Positions 5,557-12,876 of a stretch of 14,289 nucleotides of DNA are shown here, one piece after another (positions within the stretch are counted from its first letter, which is position 1; each line of letters begins with the position of its first letter). The notes under the pieces are model-generated. The model was not told where the DNA came from. It was given only the letters and a program-made list of their open reading frames with translations, and did not search any database. The stretch comes from DATBGS01 sp036557885 (lineage in GTDB: Bacteria; Chloroflexota; Ktedonobacteria; Ktedonobacterales; DATBGS01): contig DATBGS010000171.1 in assembly GCA_036557885.1 (NCBI GenBank), forward strand, positions 1 to 14,289, in the 5' to 3' direction. A program made the position numbers and the translations under genes.

Positions 5557-6935
5557 GCCAGATTCTTCCTTTCTGTGATGGTGGGTGTGATATTCTGATT
5601 GAGTGCGAAGCAGTTGGTTGGGTCATAGCGGTTCTTGAGCGTGACCAGCCGCTCGTGATTTGCCCCATAGGCAGCTCGCACCTGCCCTTCTTCCTCGTCG
5701 CCCAAGAAATTGACATAGACCCCACTACTGGAATATGGCTCAAGTGCCAGCCAGCACTTGTCGGTCCAGGCGATATGCTGATCGGCTGCGCCGTCATCCC
5801 ATGCGGCCACGATGCTGATCACAAACCCCTCCTCTCGTAGCGCAAAGGCCGTCTGGCTGGGATCTATCCGACTGGCAGCGCCATGCACATGCTGAATCAG
5901 TACGCACGAAAAGGGCGATGTGCATCGAGCACCACACTCGACGAATGCCTCTACTGCTTCGTCGTTGAGATGCTTCAGCATTCTCGCTTTCTCATAATAG
6001 GAGCGCCCGCGGGGTGCACCAGCATCGGCGCGCGTGAGCAGCTTAAGATAAGACATTGGACGGATAAAATCAGCAATGGGGGTTCCAAACGTGCGCACTG
6101 GCTTCACGAGACGTTCCCCTTCCTCAAGTGAGCCACAATAGCAGAGGGTGATGGCAATAGCGGGCACTCCATCTGACGTGGTCAGGAGCGACGCATAGGC
6201 TGTCAGTTCGTCGGGAAGGCTGCTGGTGTACTCACGATAGCAACGCAGCACTGAGCGTGCTTGGGCGAGGGGATAGATCACCTTGCCTGCCAGCACCGGA
6301 CCAACCGGGTGCAGTTGGAACTCGAAAGCGGTCACGATGCCAAAGTTCCCGCCCCCGCCTCGCACACCCCAGAAGAGTTCCGCTTCCTCGGTGATGCTGG
6401 CCCTGAGTATACGCCCCTCAGCCGTGACAAGCTGCACAGAGCACAGGTTGTCTATGGTCAGGCCGTAGGCGCCCATCAACCAGCCTAGACCCCCACCGAG
6501 CGTCAAACCCGCCAGACCGGTCCCAGCAACGGTGCCAGTTGTCGTTGCCAATCCCCAAGTCTGCGTTGCCCGCACAAATTCGCCCAATGTGAGGCCTGCT
6601 TCCGCACAGGCCATCCGCTGCCGAGGATGGACCCTGATACCTTTCAAGCGCGAGAGGTCAATCACCACACCTCCATTGCAGGTGGACTGGCCGCTCAGAC
6701 TGTGCCCGCCACTGCGCACAGCGACCTGCAAGCACTGACTCCGTGCAAACTGGAGTGCCTGGACGACGTCTGTCGTGTCAGCGCAGTATGCAATAATCGC
6801 AGGCTGCTTGCTGATCGCTCCGTTCCATACCTTGCGGGCAGCGTCGTAACCCTCATTACCTGGACTGATCAGTTCACCATGCCATCGGCCTCTGAGGCTC
6901 TGCAAGACAACAGAACACTGTGTACTCTCGACCAT
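5553..6935 (-). CDS. FAD-dependent oxidoreductase, BBE-like (PCMH/VAO superfamily)
   Basis: The 460-residue protein has an FAD-binding PCMH domain (about 40-215) with 'VRSGGHSLSGQ', where His78 is the expected 8-alpha covalent FAD attachment, and 'GTVAGTGLAGLTLGGGLGWL' for pyrophosphate binding. A substrate domain and a C-terminal BBE segment ending 'YDPTNCFALNQNI' follow. The second FAD-linking cysteine of bicovalent members seems to be Ala in GTVAG, so one covalent link is predicted. Such enzymes oxidise alcohols, sugars or amines with O2 and release hydrogen peroxide; the substrate cannot be read here. The start at 6935 was chosen for its AGGAGG site, over an in-frame ATG at 6983. The stop overlaps the lanthipeptide precursor start, so a role in tailoring the peptide is possible but unproven. 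Confidence 0.88.
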   Translation of the reverse strand: MVESTQCSVVLQSLRGRWHGELISPGNEGYDAARKVWNGAISKQPAIIAYCADTTDVVQALQFARSQCLQVAVRSGGHSLSGQSTCNGGVVIDLSRLKGIRVHPRQRMACAEAGLTLGEFVRATQTWGLATTTGTVAGTGLAGLTLGGGLGWLMGAYGLTIDNLCSVQLVTAEGRILRASITEEAELFWGVRGGGGNFGIVTAFEFQLHPVGPVLAGKVIYPLAQARSVLRCYREYTSSLPDELTAYASLLTTSDGVPAIAITLCYCGSLEEGERLVKPVRTFGTPIADFIRPMSYLKLLTRADAGAPRGRSYYEKARMLKHLNDEAVEAFVECGARCTSPFSCVLIQHVHGAASRIDPSQTAFALREEGFVISIVAAWDDGAADQHIAWTDKCWLALEPYSSSGVYVNFLGDEEEGQVRAAYGANHERLVTLKNRYDPTNCFALNQNITPTITERKNLA

Positions 6936-7043
6936 GCTTTCCTCCTGGGTGCTGTCCCCAATTGCTGGTGCGTGCAGCAGCAACCACCTCCCTCTTCCCT
7001 ATGTCCGTGCCAGGTGGAACCTGGATAGACACAAGCATTTGAC

Positions 7044-7466
7044 CTATTGTTTGTCGGGGATGACACCTAGTTGGTGCAACAGGGCCAGGCCATCCAACTG
7101 CCCTCGAAACTCGCTGATCTTGCCCGCCGTGATGCGGTAGAACACCACGCCAGGCACTGTGACCGCTCTGCCGGTCGGCGCGATACCCTCAAACTCGCCC
7201 TGGTGGGAGCCACGCCCGGTCCATCGTTCGGCAGCCCGGTCCTCTTCCACCACGAGTTCTTCGATGGTGGTCTGCCAGTCAGGAAACGCACTTCGGAAAG
7301 CGCGGGCAAATGCCTTGAAGTCAGCCAGACCCACCTGCCCCCTGCCAGGCAGCACAATCAGCGCGTCAGGGGTCAGCAACTCGTCGGCTGTGCCCATATT
7401 TCCCTGGTTCCAGAACTCCTCAACCAACCGGCGTACCAATGCTTTGTGCTCTTCAACGGCCATCAT
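7044..7466 (-). CDS. SnoaL-like (NTF2 fold) ester cyclase-type protein
   Basis: The 140-residue protein has the SnoaL-like pattern: an N-terminal helix 'LVRRLVEEFWNQGNMGTADELLTPDALI', a middle 'LADFKAFARAFRSAFPDWQTTIEELV', then strands 'RWTGRGSHQGEFEGIAPTGRAVTVPG', ending in 'GKISEFRGQLDGLALLHQLG'. Members include polyketide cyclases, but most stand-alone bacterial ones are uncharacterised small-molecule binding or isomerase folds. Two tandem ATGs follow an AAGGAG site; the first is used here. It is the first gene after the operator/promoter at 7516-7561 and lies 108 bases before the FAD oxidoreductase on the same strand. It therefore probably leads the lanthipeptide transcript. Whether it acts with the oxidoreductase is unknown. 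Confidence 0.85.
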   Translation of the reverse strand: MMAVEEHKALVRRLVEEFWNQGNMGTADELLTPDALIVLPGRGQVGLADFKAFARAFRSAFPDWQTTIEELVVEEDRAAERWTGRGSHQGEFEGIAPTGRAVTVPGVVFYRITAGKISEFRGQLDGLALLHQLGVIPDKQ

Positions 7467-7515
7467 AGATACTCCTTTGCTTTCTCATCACCATGAAATG
7501 AACTTCACTGCTCGA

Positions 7516-7561
7516 AGCATAGCGTCAATGGAGGGAGCACACCATCCCAGAAATCTGGGAT
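7516..7561 (-). promoter_or_regulatory. Regulated promoter of the SnoaL-FAD-lanthipeptide operon
   Basis: The 18-bp dyad ATCCCAGAAATCTGGGAT (7544-7561) is followed on the minus strand, after 22 bases, by TATGCT (7521-7516), a plausible -10 hexamer. A start near 7509 would leave a leader of about 43 bases before the SnoaL-like ATG. There is no good -35 box; the dyad occupies that area, as at class II activated promoters. The same arrangement recurs at 11150-11195 and 12659-12703. Sequence around the hexamer is also shared: TATGCTTCGAGCAGTGAAG here against TATGCTTGGAGCAGCGAAG at 12698. Confidence 0.68.
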
Positions 7562-7590
7562 AGTCTGCGCCTCTGGAAAGCGGGTATGCT
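7544..7590 (+). promoter_or_regulatory. Divergent regulated promoter of the M50-like protein gene
   Basis: The dyad at 7544-7561 also has a TATGCT on the plus side (7585-7590), 23 bases away and followed by AGAGACGAGGAAG. A start near 7597 would leave about 37 bases before the ATG at 7634. One operator thus appears to serve two divergent promoters. Confidence 0.55.
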
Positions 7591-7633
7591 AGAGACGAGG
7601 AAGAGACGGTGGGGAGCGCACCAGGAGGAAAAC

Positions 7634-8203
7634 ATGGTTGGCAAGCACCACTTCCAGAAGCACGATCTCTGGTGGCTGATTGGCTATCCGATGTACCAAC
7701 TGCTGGGAACCCTGCGCCATGAGGGCTGCCATGCCCTGGTGGCCCTTGCAGAAGGAGCGCAGATCACCCATTTTGTGATCTGGCCCACCACGCAGAGAGG
7801 CCATGTCTACTTTGGCTACACCGCCTGGTCTGGTCATACCGACTGGCTGCCTATAGCGGCTCCCTTCCTGGGTGATCTCCTGACCTATCTCTGCCTCTGG
7901 TTTCTGTGTACACAGGTGGGCTTCAAGCGGCATTGGGTCTGGACCAATCTGGTTATCCTGAGACTCATCTCCCCGCTGCTCAACTCCGGCTATGGCTATG
8001 GCTTAGCTGTCCTGCGCGGAGGGAACGACATCGCCTGGCTGAATCAAATGCTACCACCGCCGGTCGTGCATGGATACCTGATCCTTACCCTGCTGCTCTA
8101 TCTCACAGGTTTGATCGTCCTGCTTCCCTTCCCAGGGGGGTGGCCCCCCTTGCATCGAGGTGCTCCTGCGAAGCGGGTCTTCAGCGAGACCAGAAGGCAA
8201 TGA
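7634..8203 (+). CDS. Integral-membrane M50-like metalloprotease homologue
   Basis: The 189-residue protein has the zinc-protease motif HEGCH (His29, Glu30, His33) at the end of its first hydrophobic segment. Further membrane segments lie at about 70-95, 102-118 and 145-165. A conserved-looking 'GGNDIAWL' around Asp132 could supply the third metal ligand, as in M50B-like proteins. These are built like site-2 proteases, but many members have no known substrate. ATG 7634 is chosen for its AGGAGG site six bases upstream; an in-frame ATG at 7586 lies inside the -10 hexamer and is unlikely. It is transcribed divergently from the lanthipeptide operon from the same operator and is followed 34 bases later by a tiny lipoprotein gene. 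A role in self-protection, peptide handling or stress signalling is speculation. Confidence 0.7.
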   Translation: MVGKHHFQKHDLWWLIGYPMYQLLGTLRHEGCHALVALAEGAQITHFVIWPTTQRGHVYFGYTAWSGHTDWLPIAAPFLGDLLTYLCLWFLCTQVGFKRHWVWTNLVILRLISPLLNSGYGYGLAVLRGGNDIAWLNQMLPPPVVHGYLILTLLLYLTGLIVLLPFPGGWPPLHRGAPAKRVFSETRRQ

Positions 8204-8237
8204 GCAGGTGCTCCAGTTCGTAAAAGAGGAACGTATC

Positions 8238-8360
8238 ATGAAACAGATTGGATGGAGTGGTCTCTGCGCGGCTGTGCTGCTCCTGGCACTTGCTGCATGC
8301 AGCGAAAAGCCTCCGATGGGCGCTGATGCCTGCTGGTGCTGGGACAGTGTACAGTTCTGA
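8238..8360 (+). CDS. Tiny putative lipoprotein (40 residues), possibly a truncated remnant
   Basis: ATG 8238 follows an AGAGGA site seven bases upstream and opens a 40-codon frame. Residues 1-20 form a lipoprotein signal: a lysine, then a hydrophobic core ending LALAAC, with the lipobox cysteine at 21. Only about 20 residues follow, including 'ADACWCW', with two more cysteines. It lies 34 bases after the M50-like gene and ends eight bases before the convergent decarboxylase stop. It could be a genuine small lipoprotein, for example an immunity or anchor peptide made with the M50-like protein, or the 5' stump of a longer lipoprotein gene. The hydrophobic signal resembles that of the 299-residue lipoprotein at 12877 only in general type. 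Confidence 0.5.
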   Translation: MKQIGWSGLCAAVLLLALAACSEKPPMGADACWCWDSVQF

Positions 8361-8368
8361 TGTACGTC

Positions 8369-9940
8369 TCAGTCTCTTGCTTGTTTTTTCTTCCTGCTGG
8401 CGAACTGCGCCCACACTTCTGCCCCGCATGCCTCCGCCTCTTCCACGAGGACATCCACATCTGCCAGTGTCGTGCGTGGATTAATATAGCAGGGACGAAT
8501 GGCAAAAACGCCGCCAATGGTGGTGGCGGAGGGGACGCAGCGGCCACGAGCGCGTATCTGTTTAAGAACCGCCCGGTTCAGGTGATTGATGGTTTCGGTT
8601 GCTTCGGTGTCTCTTCGACCGCGAAGAGCGGAAGGAACATACCGAAAGCAGCAGATCGAGAGGGTCACAGGAGCCAACAGTTCAAGCACGGGCGAAGCCT
8701 GCACCCGCTCAGCCAGATGATGAGCATAGCTATTGTGACGGCAGATGCGGGCGCGCACGCCTTCCACTCCCAGCTCTTTGAGGATGGCCCAGACTTGCAC
8801 GCCTCGCGAGGGGGCCGACTGTTCGACGCCAAAATGATGAAAGAGGTAGCCAAACGCATCGAACTGTGAGGTGAGGGGGCCAGCTTCGGCATAGCCGGGC
8901 TGAGATCCCTCGATATAGGCTGCCGACTCCAGTGTAAAGGCACGTCCCAGCAAACCGCCATCGCGGACAAAGACGGCTCCACAGCCGATGGGAGCCGCGA
9001 GCCACTTGTGTGGGTCAATCGTGAGCGAATCGGCCACGCTCAGGTCTCCATACCAGGGCGCGGCGCGCGGGTCGAGCACACCCAGCAAGCCATAGGCCCC
9101 ATCAACATGCAGCCAGACCTCCTCTTCGCGGCAGAACTTCCCCAGGTCGGGAATAGGGTCCACTGCCCCGGTGTTGACCGTACCGGCGTTCGCTACGACA
9201 GCGACGGGGGCGCAACCCGCCGCCCTATCCTGCCGGAGCCGGTCGGCAAGCGCCACCACATCGAGGCGCAGCGCCTCGTCGGTGGGGATGGTGACGACGG
9301 CGCGACGGCCCAGGCCAAGGACCGCCGCAGCACGATACACCACATGGTGGACCTCGGTTGAGGCGTAGATACGGGGCTTTGGCAGGGTTTCCAGACCGTC
9401 ACGAGCAGGGTCAAGCCCCAGGCGCTCGGCAGCCTGTTGTCGCGCGGCGCCTAGCCCCACGAGATTCGCCACAGACCCTCCGCTGGTGAAGAGTCCCTGG
9501 TAGGTAGGAGGAAGTCCGACCAGTTCCGCCAGCCAACTCAGCGCTTGCGCCTCGAGGAAATTGAAGGACTGGATGCACTGGTAGCCCGCACCAGCGACCA
9601 CCGCCGCGAGGTTGGCAGCCACAGGAATCGTCGTCGGCATGGTGGTGACCCAGCCAGAGAAGCCAGGAGCGCCAATGCGTATCCCGTGAGGGATCACGAC
9701 ATCGCGCAGCAACTCAAGCACCGCTCCGGCACCCGCGCCCACTTGGGGCAGCGGTTCGTCGAGTTGGGCGATCCAGGTTGCTCGCTGCTGGGCTGTCTGC
9801 TCCGGGGGATCAAACCGCAGAAACTGCTCCAACGCTGGCAAGAGCGTAGTAACCGCTGCGGCGAGATGGCCTGTTTCGGCAGAGTCCTCTGACCCAACAG
9901 CCGGGGCGTGGGGGTCTTGTCCGGACTCGTGTGGACGCAT
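8369..9940 (-). CDS. PLP-dependent group II amino-acid decarboxylase
   Basis: The 523-residue protein carries the signature of aromatic L-amino-acid/glutamate-type decarboxylases. The PLP lysine is Lys312 in 'SLTIDPHKWL', the stacking histidine is His198 in 'STEVHHVVYRAA', and the cofactor-anchoring aspartate is Asp280 in 'LHVDGAYG'. The N-terminal 'PGFSGWVTTMPT' and 'QSFNFLEAQALSWLAELVGLP' regions fit substrate binding and dimerisation. It should turn an amino acid into an amine plus CO2 in the cytoplasm; aromatic substrates are most likely from family resemblance, but the substrate cannot be fixed. ATG 9940 is preferred for its AGGAGAGGGG site; an in-frame start at 10018 lacks one. It lies 107 bases after the GNAT gene on the same strand and probably shares its promoter. 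Confidence 0.92.
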   Translation of the reverse strand: MRPHESGQDPHAPAVGSEDSAETGHLAAAVTTLLPALEQFLRFDPPEQTAQQRATWIAQLDEPLPQVGAGAGAVLELLRDVVIPHGIRIGAPGFSGWVTTMPTTIPVAANLAAVVAGAGYQCIQSFNFLEAQALSWLAELVGLPPTYQGLFTSGGSVANLVGLGAARQQAAERLGLDPARDGLETLPKPRIYASTEVHHVVYRAAAVLGLGRRAVVTIPTDEALRLDVVALADRLRQDRAAGCAPVAVVANAGTVNTGAVDPIPDLGKFCREEEVWLHVDGAYGLLGVLDPRAAPWYGDLSVADSLTIDPHKWLAAPIGCGAVFVRDGGLLGRAFTLESAAYIEGSQPGYAEAGPLTSQFDAFGYLFHHFGVEQSAPSRGVQVWAILKELGVEGVRARICRHNSYAHHLAERVQASPVLELLAPVTLSICCFRYVPSALRGRRDTEATETINHLNRAVLKQIRARGRCVPSATTIGGVFAIRPCYINPRTTLADVDVLVEEAEACGAEVWAQFASRKKKQARD

Positions 9941-10047
9941 TCTGGAACCCCTCTCCTGTTCTCTGCTGGTGAAGAGCAGCCGCAGCAGGGAATCGTGACG
10001 AGCGTGATAGGACGACAACGGCTGCTGCCAGTGCTGACCGCCAGGGA

Positions 10048-11022
10048 TTAGCGCCAGTCATCAATGAGGTAGACCCCGGCGCGGTTGTAGCCCGGTTCAT
10101 TCGGCTTCTCCATCGCCACCCCGACCATTTGGGCCCGGAAGCCAGCGGCGAGCACCTGGTGATAGGCTTCCGGACGGCCCAGGTTGACGCCTGCCACCAG
10201 GCGCGCGCAGCCCTGAGCGACCGCGAGCGCTTCACAGGCGTGCAGCAACTGCTCAAACTGCTGCCCGGCATCAGACCCAGGCAAGACGGCCCCAAATTTG
10301 ATGTAGCAGGTGTCCGTTCCCGCTTCCGTGCCTGCCCCACAGTGGCAGCAAGCCAGGCCCACCAGCTTCGCCCCTTTCCAGAGCAGCACCGTTTCGCCCA
10401 ACTGCTGCTTGGCAATGGCCTGGATTTCACCGCGCGCATCCAGCCCTTCATAGATCGCCCCCGTCACCTCAGCGCAGGCACGCAGTAGCTCGCCGCGTTC
10501 ATGGTCAGCAACCTGGGAAAACAGCGAAAGTTCAATGGTGCCTTTCGAGGGAGCAACAGGCTTAGCAAGGATGAAGGTCAGGAAGCGAGGAAAGAAGCCA
10601 AACTTCTGGTAAAGGTGCAGGTGTTTTGGGCTGTGGGGAAAGGTGAAGAGGCCAGCATGCTGGACGCCCCAGGTGTCGAAGCAGGCCATGACCGGCTCCA
10701 TGAGCTGCTGGGCGATGCCCTGATCCCACAGATCAGGGCGAATGGTCAGGGGGCCGAAGAACCCGACGCTGCCCCACCGGGTGGCGACATTCGAGCCGAC
10801 CAGTATTCCTTCAGCTTCGGCGGCGAACACCCGTGTCGGGTCGGCACTCCAGCGGGTCTGCACATGCTCGGTATCGGCCCAGAACATCGAGGGGTCGGGC
10901 ACCCCCAGGAACGTGCCGAAGGCCAGGCGAAAGATGCGCGTGGCTTCGGGCAACTCCTGCTCTTCAAGTGGACGGATGGTCACCTGCCCCAGGTGAGTTG
11001 CCGGACGACGATGCATGGTCAT
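10048..11022 (-). CDS. Tandem-domain GNAT-family N-acetyltransferase
   Basis: The 324-residue protein starts with 'VTIRPLEEQELPEATRIFRLAFG', a typical GNAT opening. The first domain (about 13-155) contains the acetyl-CoA loop region 'GPLTIRPDLWDQGIAQQLMEPV' and 'LYQKFGFFP'. A second, more degenerate GNAT-like domain (about 190-320) ends 'RPEAYHQVLAAGFRAQMVGVAMEK'. Double-GNAT proteins often use one domain for catalysis and the other for structure. ATG 11022 follows GGAAGGA; an in-frame start at 11058 has no such support. It precedes the decarboxylase in one apparent transcript driven by the operator/promoter at 11150-11195. An amine made by the decarboxylase would be a sensible acetyl acceptor, but this is inferred only from adjacency. 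Confidence 0.85.
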   Translation of the reverse strand: MTMHRRPATHLGQVTIRPLEEQELPEATRIFRLAFGTFLGVPDPSMFWADTEHVQTRWSADPTRVFAAEAEGILVGSNVATRWGSVGFFGPLTIRPDLWDQGIAQQLMEPVMACFDTWGVQHAGLFTFPHSPKHLHLYQKFGFFPRFLTFILAKPVAPSKGTIELSLFSQVADHERGELLRACAEVTGAIYEGLDARGEIQAIAKQQLGETVLLWKGAKLVGLACCHCGAGTEAGTDTCYIKFGAVLPGSDAGQQFEQLLHACEALAVAQGCARLVAGVNLGRPEAYHQVLAAGFRAQMVGVAMEKPNEPGYNRAGVYLIDDWR

Positions 11023-11149
11023 AAGTTTGTCCTTCCTTTGGAGTGTGGACGCGAGCAAACGATGCCAGCGGCAGGCAGTGCCTCAGCGTTTTCCTCTCGA
11101 GGAGGGCATTAGTGCGAGCACCTGCCTGCAAAGTGTTTCTGCTGCTAAA

Positions 11150-11195
11150 AGCATAGAGGCAAGACGGGCAGGACTCCATCCCAACTTTCTGGGAT
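11150..11195 (-). promoter_or_regulatory. Regulated promoter of the GNAT-decarboxylase pair
   Basis: The dyad ATCCCAACTTTCTGGGAT (11178-11195) has outer arms ATCCCA and TGGGAT, with the inner two pairs lost. Reading on the minus strand, 22 bases later comes TATGCT (11155-11150), then TTTAGCAGCAGAAA, similar to the other two sites. A start near 11143 would give a leader of about 120 bases before the GNAT ATG. No comparable hexamer is clear on the plus side. Confidence 0.65.
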
Positions 11196-11355
11196 AGTGG
11201 AGAACGGTGTGGGAGCAATGCGGGCGCATGGGGAGATTCGAACAACGAGGAAACACCGTCTCGTTGCAGACCGAGTCCCGCCCAAGTGGAAAAAGGGAAC
11301 TGTCAGGGCTGCTCAATAGCTGCTGATGGCAGAAATCGCCGTATCCTGGCTCGAT
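11196..11355 (+). other. Non-coding stretch between the GNAT promoter and the regulator's 3' end
   Basis: No convincing gene is seen. A small inverted repeat lies at 11243-11266 (arms CAACGAG and CTCGTTG, ten-base loop). It could end the transcript of the LuxR-type gene arriving on the minus strand, but it has no U-run. The bases gattcgaac at 11235-11243 resemble a tRNA T-loop by chance. Confidence 0.35.
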
Positions 11356-12486
11356 TCACGCGAACCAGCCAGTGGCGTCCAGGCTGTGCCGCGCAGCGAT
11401 GTGCGGCTGATAGTGTTGGGTATAGATGCGCGCTACCAGCTCACGCCGACTGCGGACATCCACTTTCTCAAAGATGGCTTTCAGGTGATCCTGCACCGTA
11501 TGAGCGGTGATGCAGAGCGTAGCAGCGATCTCGCTAGTGGAGTACCCCTGTAACACCAATTGCACCAGTTCACGTTCGCGCCTGGAGAGATCATACGCTT
11601 GCACGATCAGCGGAGTGATCTCGGCTGGCTGCGCTCTCTCAAAGATCACAACCATCCGCGCTCCCCCGAAAGACTCGGCCAGCCAGGAAGCATGAAGCGT
11701 GAGCCACATCCCAGAAGGAGCGCGCACACGCACCTTTGGCATCAGCTCTGGCCACCCCTCATGGCTTCCCTCTAATGCTTGCAAGCGTGTGGCAACTGAC
11801 CGAACAGCCATCGGTAACGCATGTGCGGGCTGCTTATCTGCGCTGCTCAGCTCCGCCAGCCAGTGTTGTGCTGAGGGGGTGATAGTCACCGGGGAGAAAT
11901 CGTCGGCCAGCAGCAGCACGCCTGGCCCATCTAACCTCTGAGGAGCCGCTGTACTGCCAAGCAGCAAGGCTTTGCGCAGGCCCTCAGCGATATGCGGAGT
12001 GAGCGGCTTGAGGAAGGCGATCTCGGCGGGCGTAAACGGTGCGCTGCTATTTTCACGATGCAGGCACAGCGATCCCCAGCACGCCGAATCTGTCAGGAAT
12101 ACGGCACGCAATTCATTGCCCATGTTGATGGGCGCCAGGATACGGCGATAGCGAGGACTGCGGCGCAGATCTCCTTGCGTGGCCTCATACAGCGTACCGA
12201 CAAGTTGGTGGGTTTGCGCCATCCAACGTATCTTGAGCACATCATCCTGCAAGAACTCGTTGTCTAGAAACAAAGGGGCCGCACGTTCGAGGACGGGATC
12301 AACCACTGCCCCAGTGAAGAGCAGCGTGGTTGGATCAATCGTGGCAAAAAACGCCTCGTTACTCCACATAACCTTGCGAAGTCGCTTGAGGAGTTCAGCT
12401 CGGAGCGTCCAGGAATCCAGCCCGGCATGACAGAGCTGGATCACTTTTAACCTGATATGTTCTCCTCCTATGCTCTTGTCCATCAT
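11356..12486 (-). CDS. LuxR-family transcriptional regulator (C-terminal GerE helix-turn-helix)
   Basis: The 376-residue protein has a LuxR DNA-binding domain at about 299-355: 'LSRRERELVQLVLQGYSTSEIAATL', then 'TAHTVQDHLKAIFEKVDVRSRRELVARI'. The N-terminal two thirds looks like a sensory region. One segment, 'WGSLCLHRE...FTPAEIAFLKPLTPHIAEGLRKAL', is GAF-like, and it is followed by 'GVLLLADDFSPVTITPSAQHWL', which resembles a PAS/GAF edge. No receiver domain with a phospho-acceptor Asp is evident, so a bound ligand is the likely signal. The start is uncertain: ATG 12486 (tandem with 12483) is used, but the frame is open to 12591 and no strong ribosome-binding site exists at either. It sits between two of the three dyads and is the best candidate to bind them. 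Confidence 0.88.
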   Translation of the reverse strand: MMDKSIGGEHIRLKVIQLCHAGLDSWTLRAELLKRLRKVMWSNEAFFATIDPTTLLFTGAVVDPVLERAAPLFLDNEFLQDDVLKIRWMAQTHQLVGTLYEATQGDLRRSPRYRRILAPINMGNELRAVFLTDSACWGSLCLHRENSSAPFTPAEIAFLKPLTPHIAEGLRKALLLGSTAAPQRLDGPGVLLLADDFSPVTITPSAQHWLAELSSADKQPAHALPMAVRSVATRLQALEGSHEGWPELMPKVRVRAPSGMWLTLHASWLAESFGGARMVVIFERAQPAEITPLIVQAYDLSRRERELVQLVLQGYSTSEIAATLCITAHTVQDHLKAIFEKVDVRSRRELVARIYTQHYQPHIAARHSLDATGWFA

Positions 12487-12658
12487 TGTGCTGCTCACTT
12501 TCGTCTGCTTCGATGGGTCAATCGCTTTTTCCGAAGTATAGCCGCCACCTGGAGTACATACATGCGCAGGATTACCCATTCTGCTGTTCATTCATCATGG
12601 GCTGCTCAGGGTCGCAAAGCCAGTTCGTGAGGGAGGTGCCGCGTATTCCTGCTGCATG
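12487..12658 (-). other. Upstream region of the LuxR-type gene
   Basis: This is possible 5' extension of the regulator frame (to 12591) and leader DNA. The minus side of the dyad at 12659 has no TATGCT at the expected distance, so the regulator is not clearly self-activated by that site. No other gene or clear promoter is seen. Confidence 0.35.
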
Positions 12659-12703
12659 ATCCCAGATTTCTGGGATGGTATGCTCCATGGGCTGGGGTAT
12701 GCT
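12659..12703 (+). promoter_or_regulatory. Regulated promoter of the 299-residue lipoprotein gene
   Basis: The best dyad in the window, ATCCCAGATTTCTGGGAT (12659-12676), is followed after 21 bases by TATGCT (12698-12703) and then TGGAGCAGCGAAG. A start near 12710 would leave a leader of about 167 bases before ATG 12877. I see no gene inside that leader. The sequence following the dyad (GGTATGCTCC) also matches the minus-strand site at 7543-7534 (GGTGTGCTCC). Confidence 0.65.
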
Positions 12704-12876
12704 TGGAGCAGCGAAGGTGTTCCGCTGGTGCAGTGCTCATCTGCACACTGAGCTGCGCCGTTTCATACACGTCCGTCTTGTTTACTTCTGCCATCACTTG
12801 AAAGAGACTATCAGCAGCAGCCTCTTCATGACCAATACGACGTGAGCGAAAAGATAAATAAATTAGGAGTCCTCAA

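Noticed and set aside
7010..7024. Inverted repeat CCAGGT-GGA-ACCTGG between the SnoaL-like and FAD genes
   Set aside because: It is a short 6-bp stem with a three-base loop, no U-run and no recurrence elsewhere; it may be chance.
11235..11243. gattcgaac, like a tRNA T-loop on the minus strand
   Set aside because: The flanking bases do not form a T-stem and no acceptor or anticodon arm can be drawn.
12606..12797. 63-residue minus-strand frame over the third operator
   Set aside because: It runs through the dyad and promoter, has no ribosome-binding site and no protein features.
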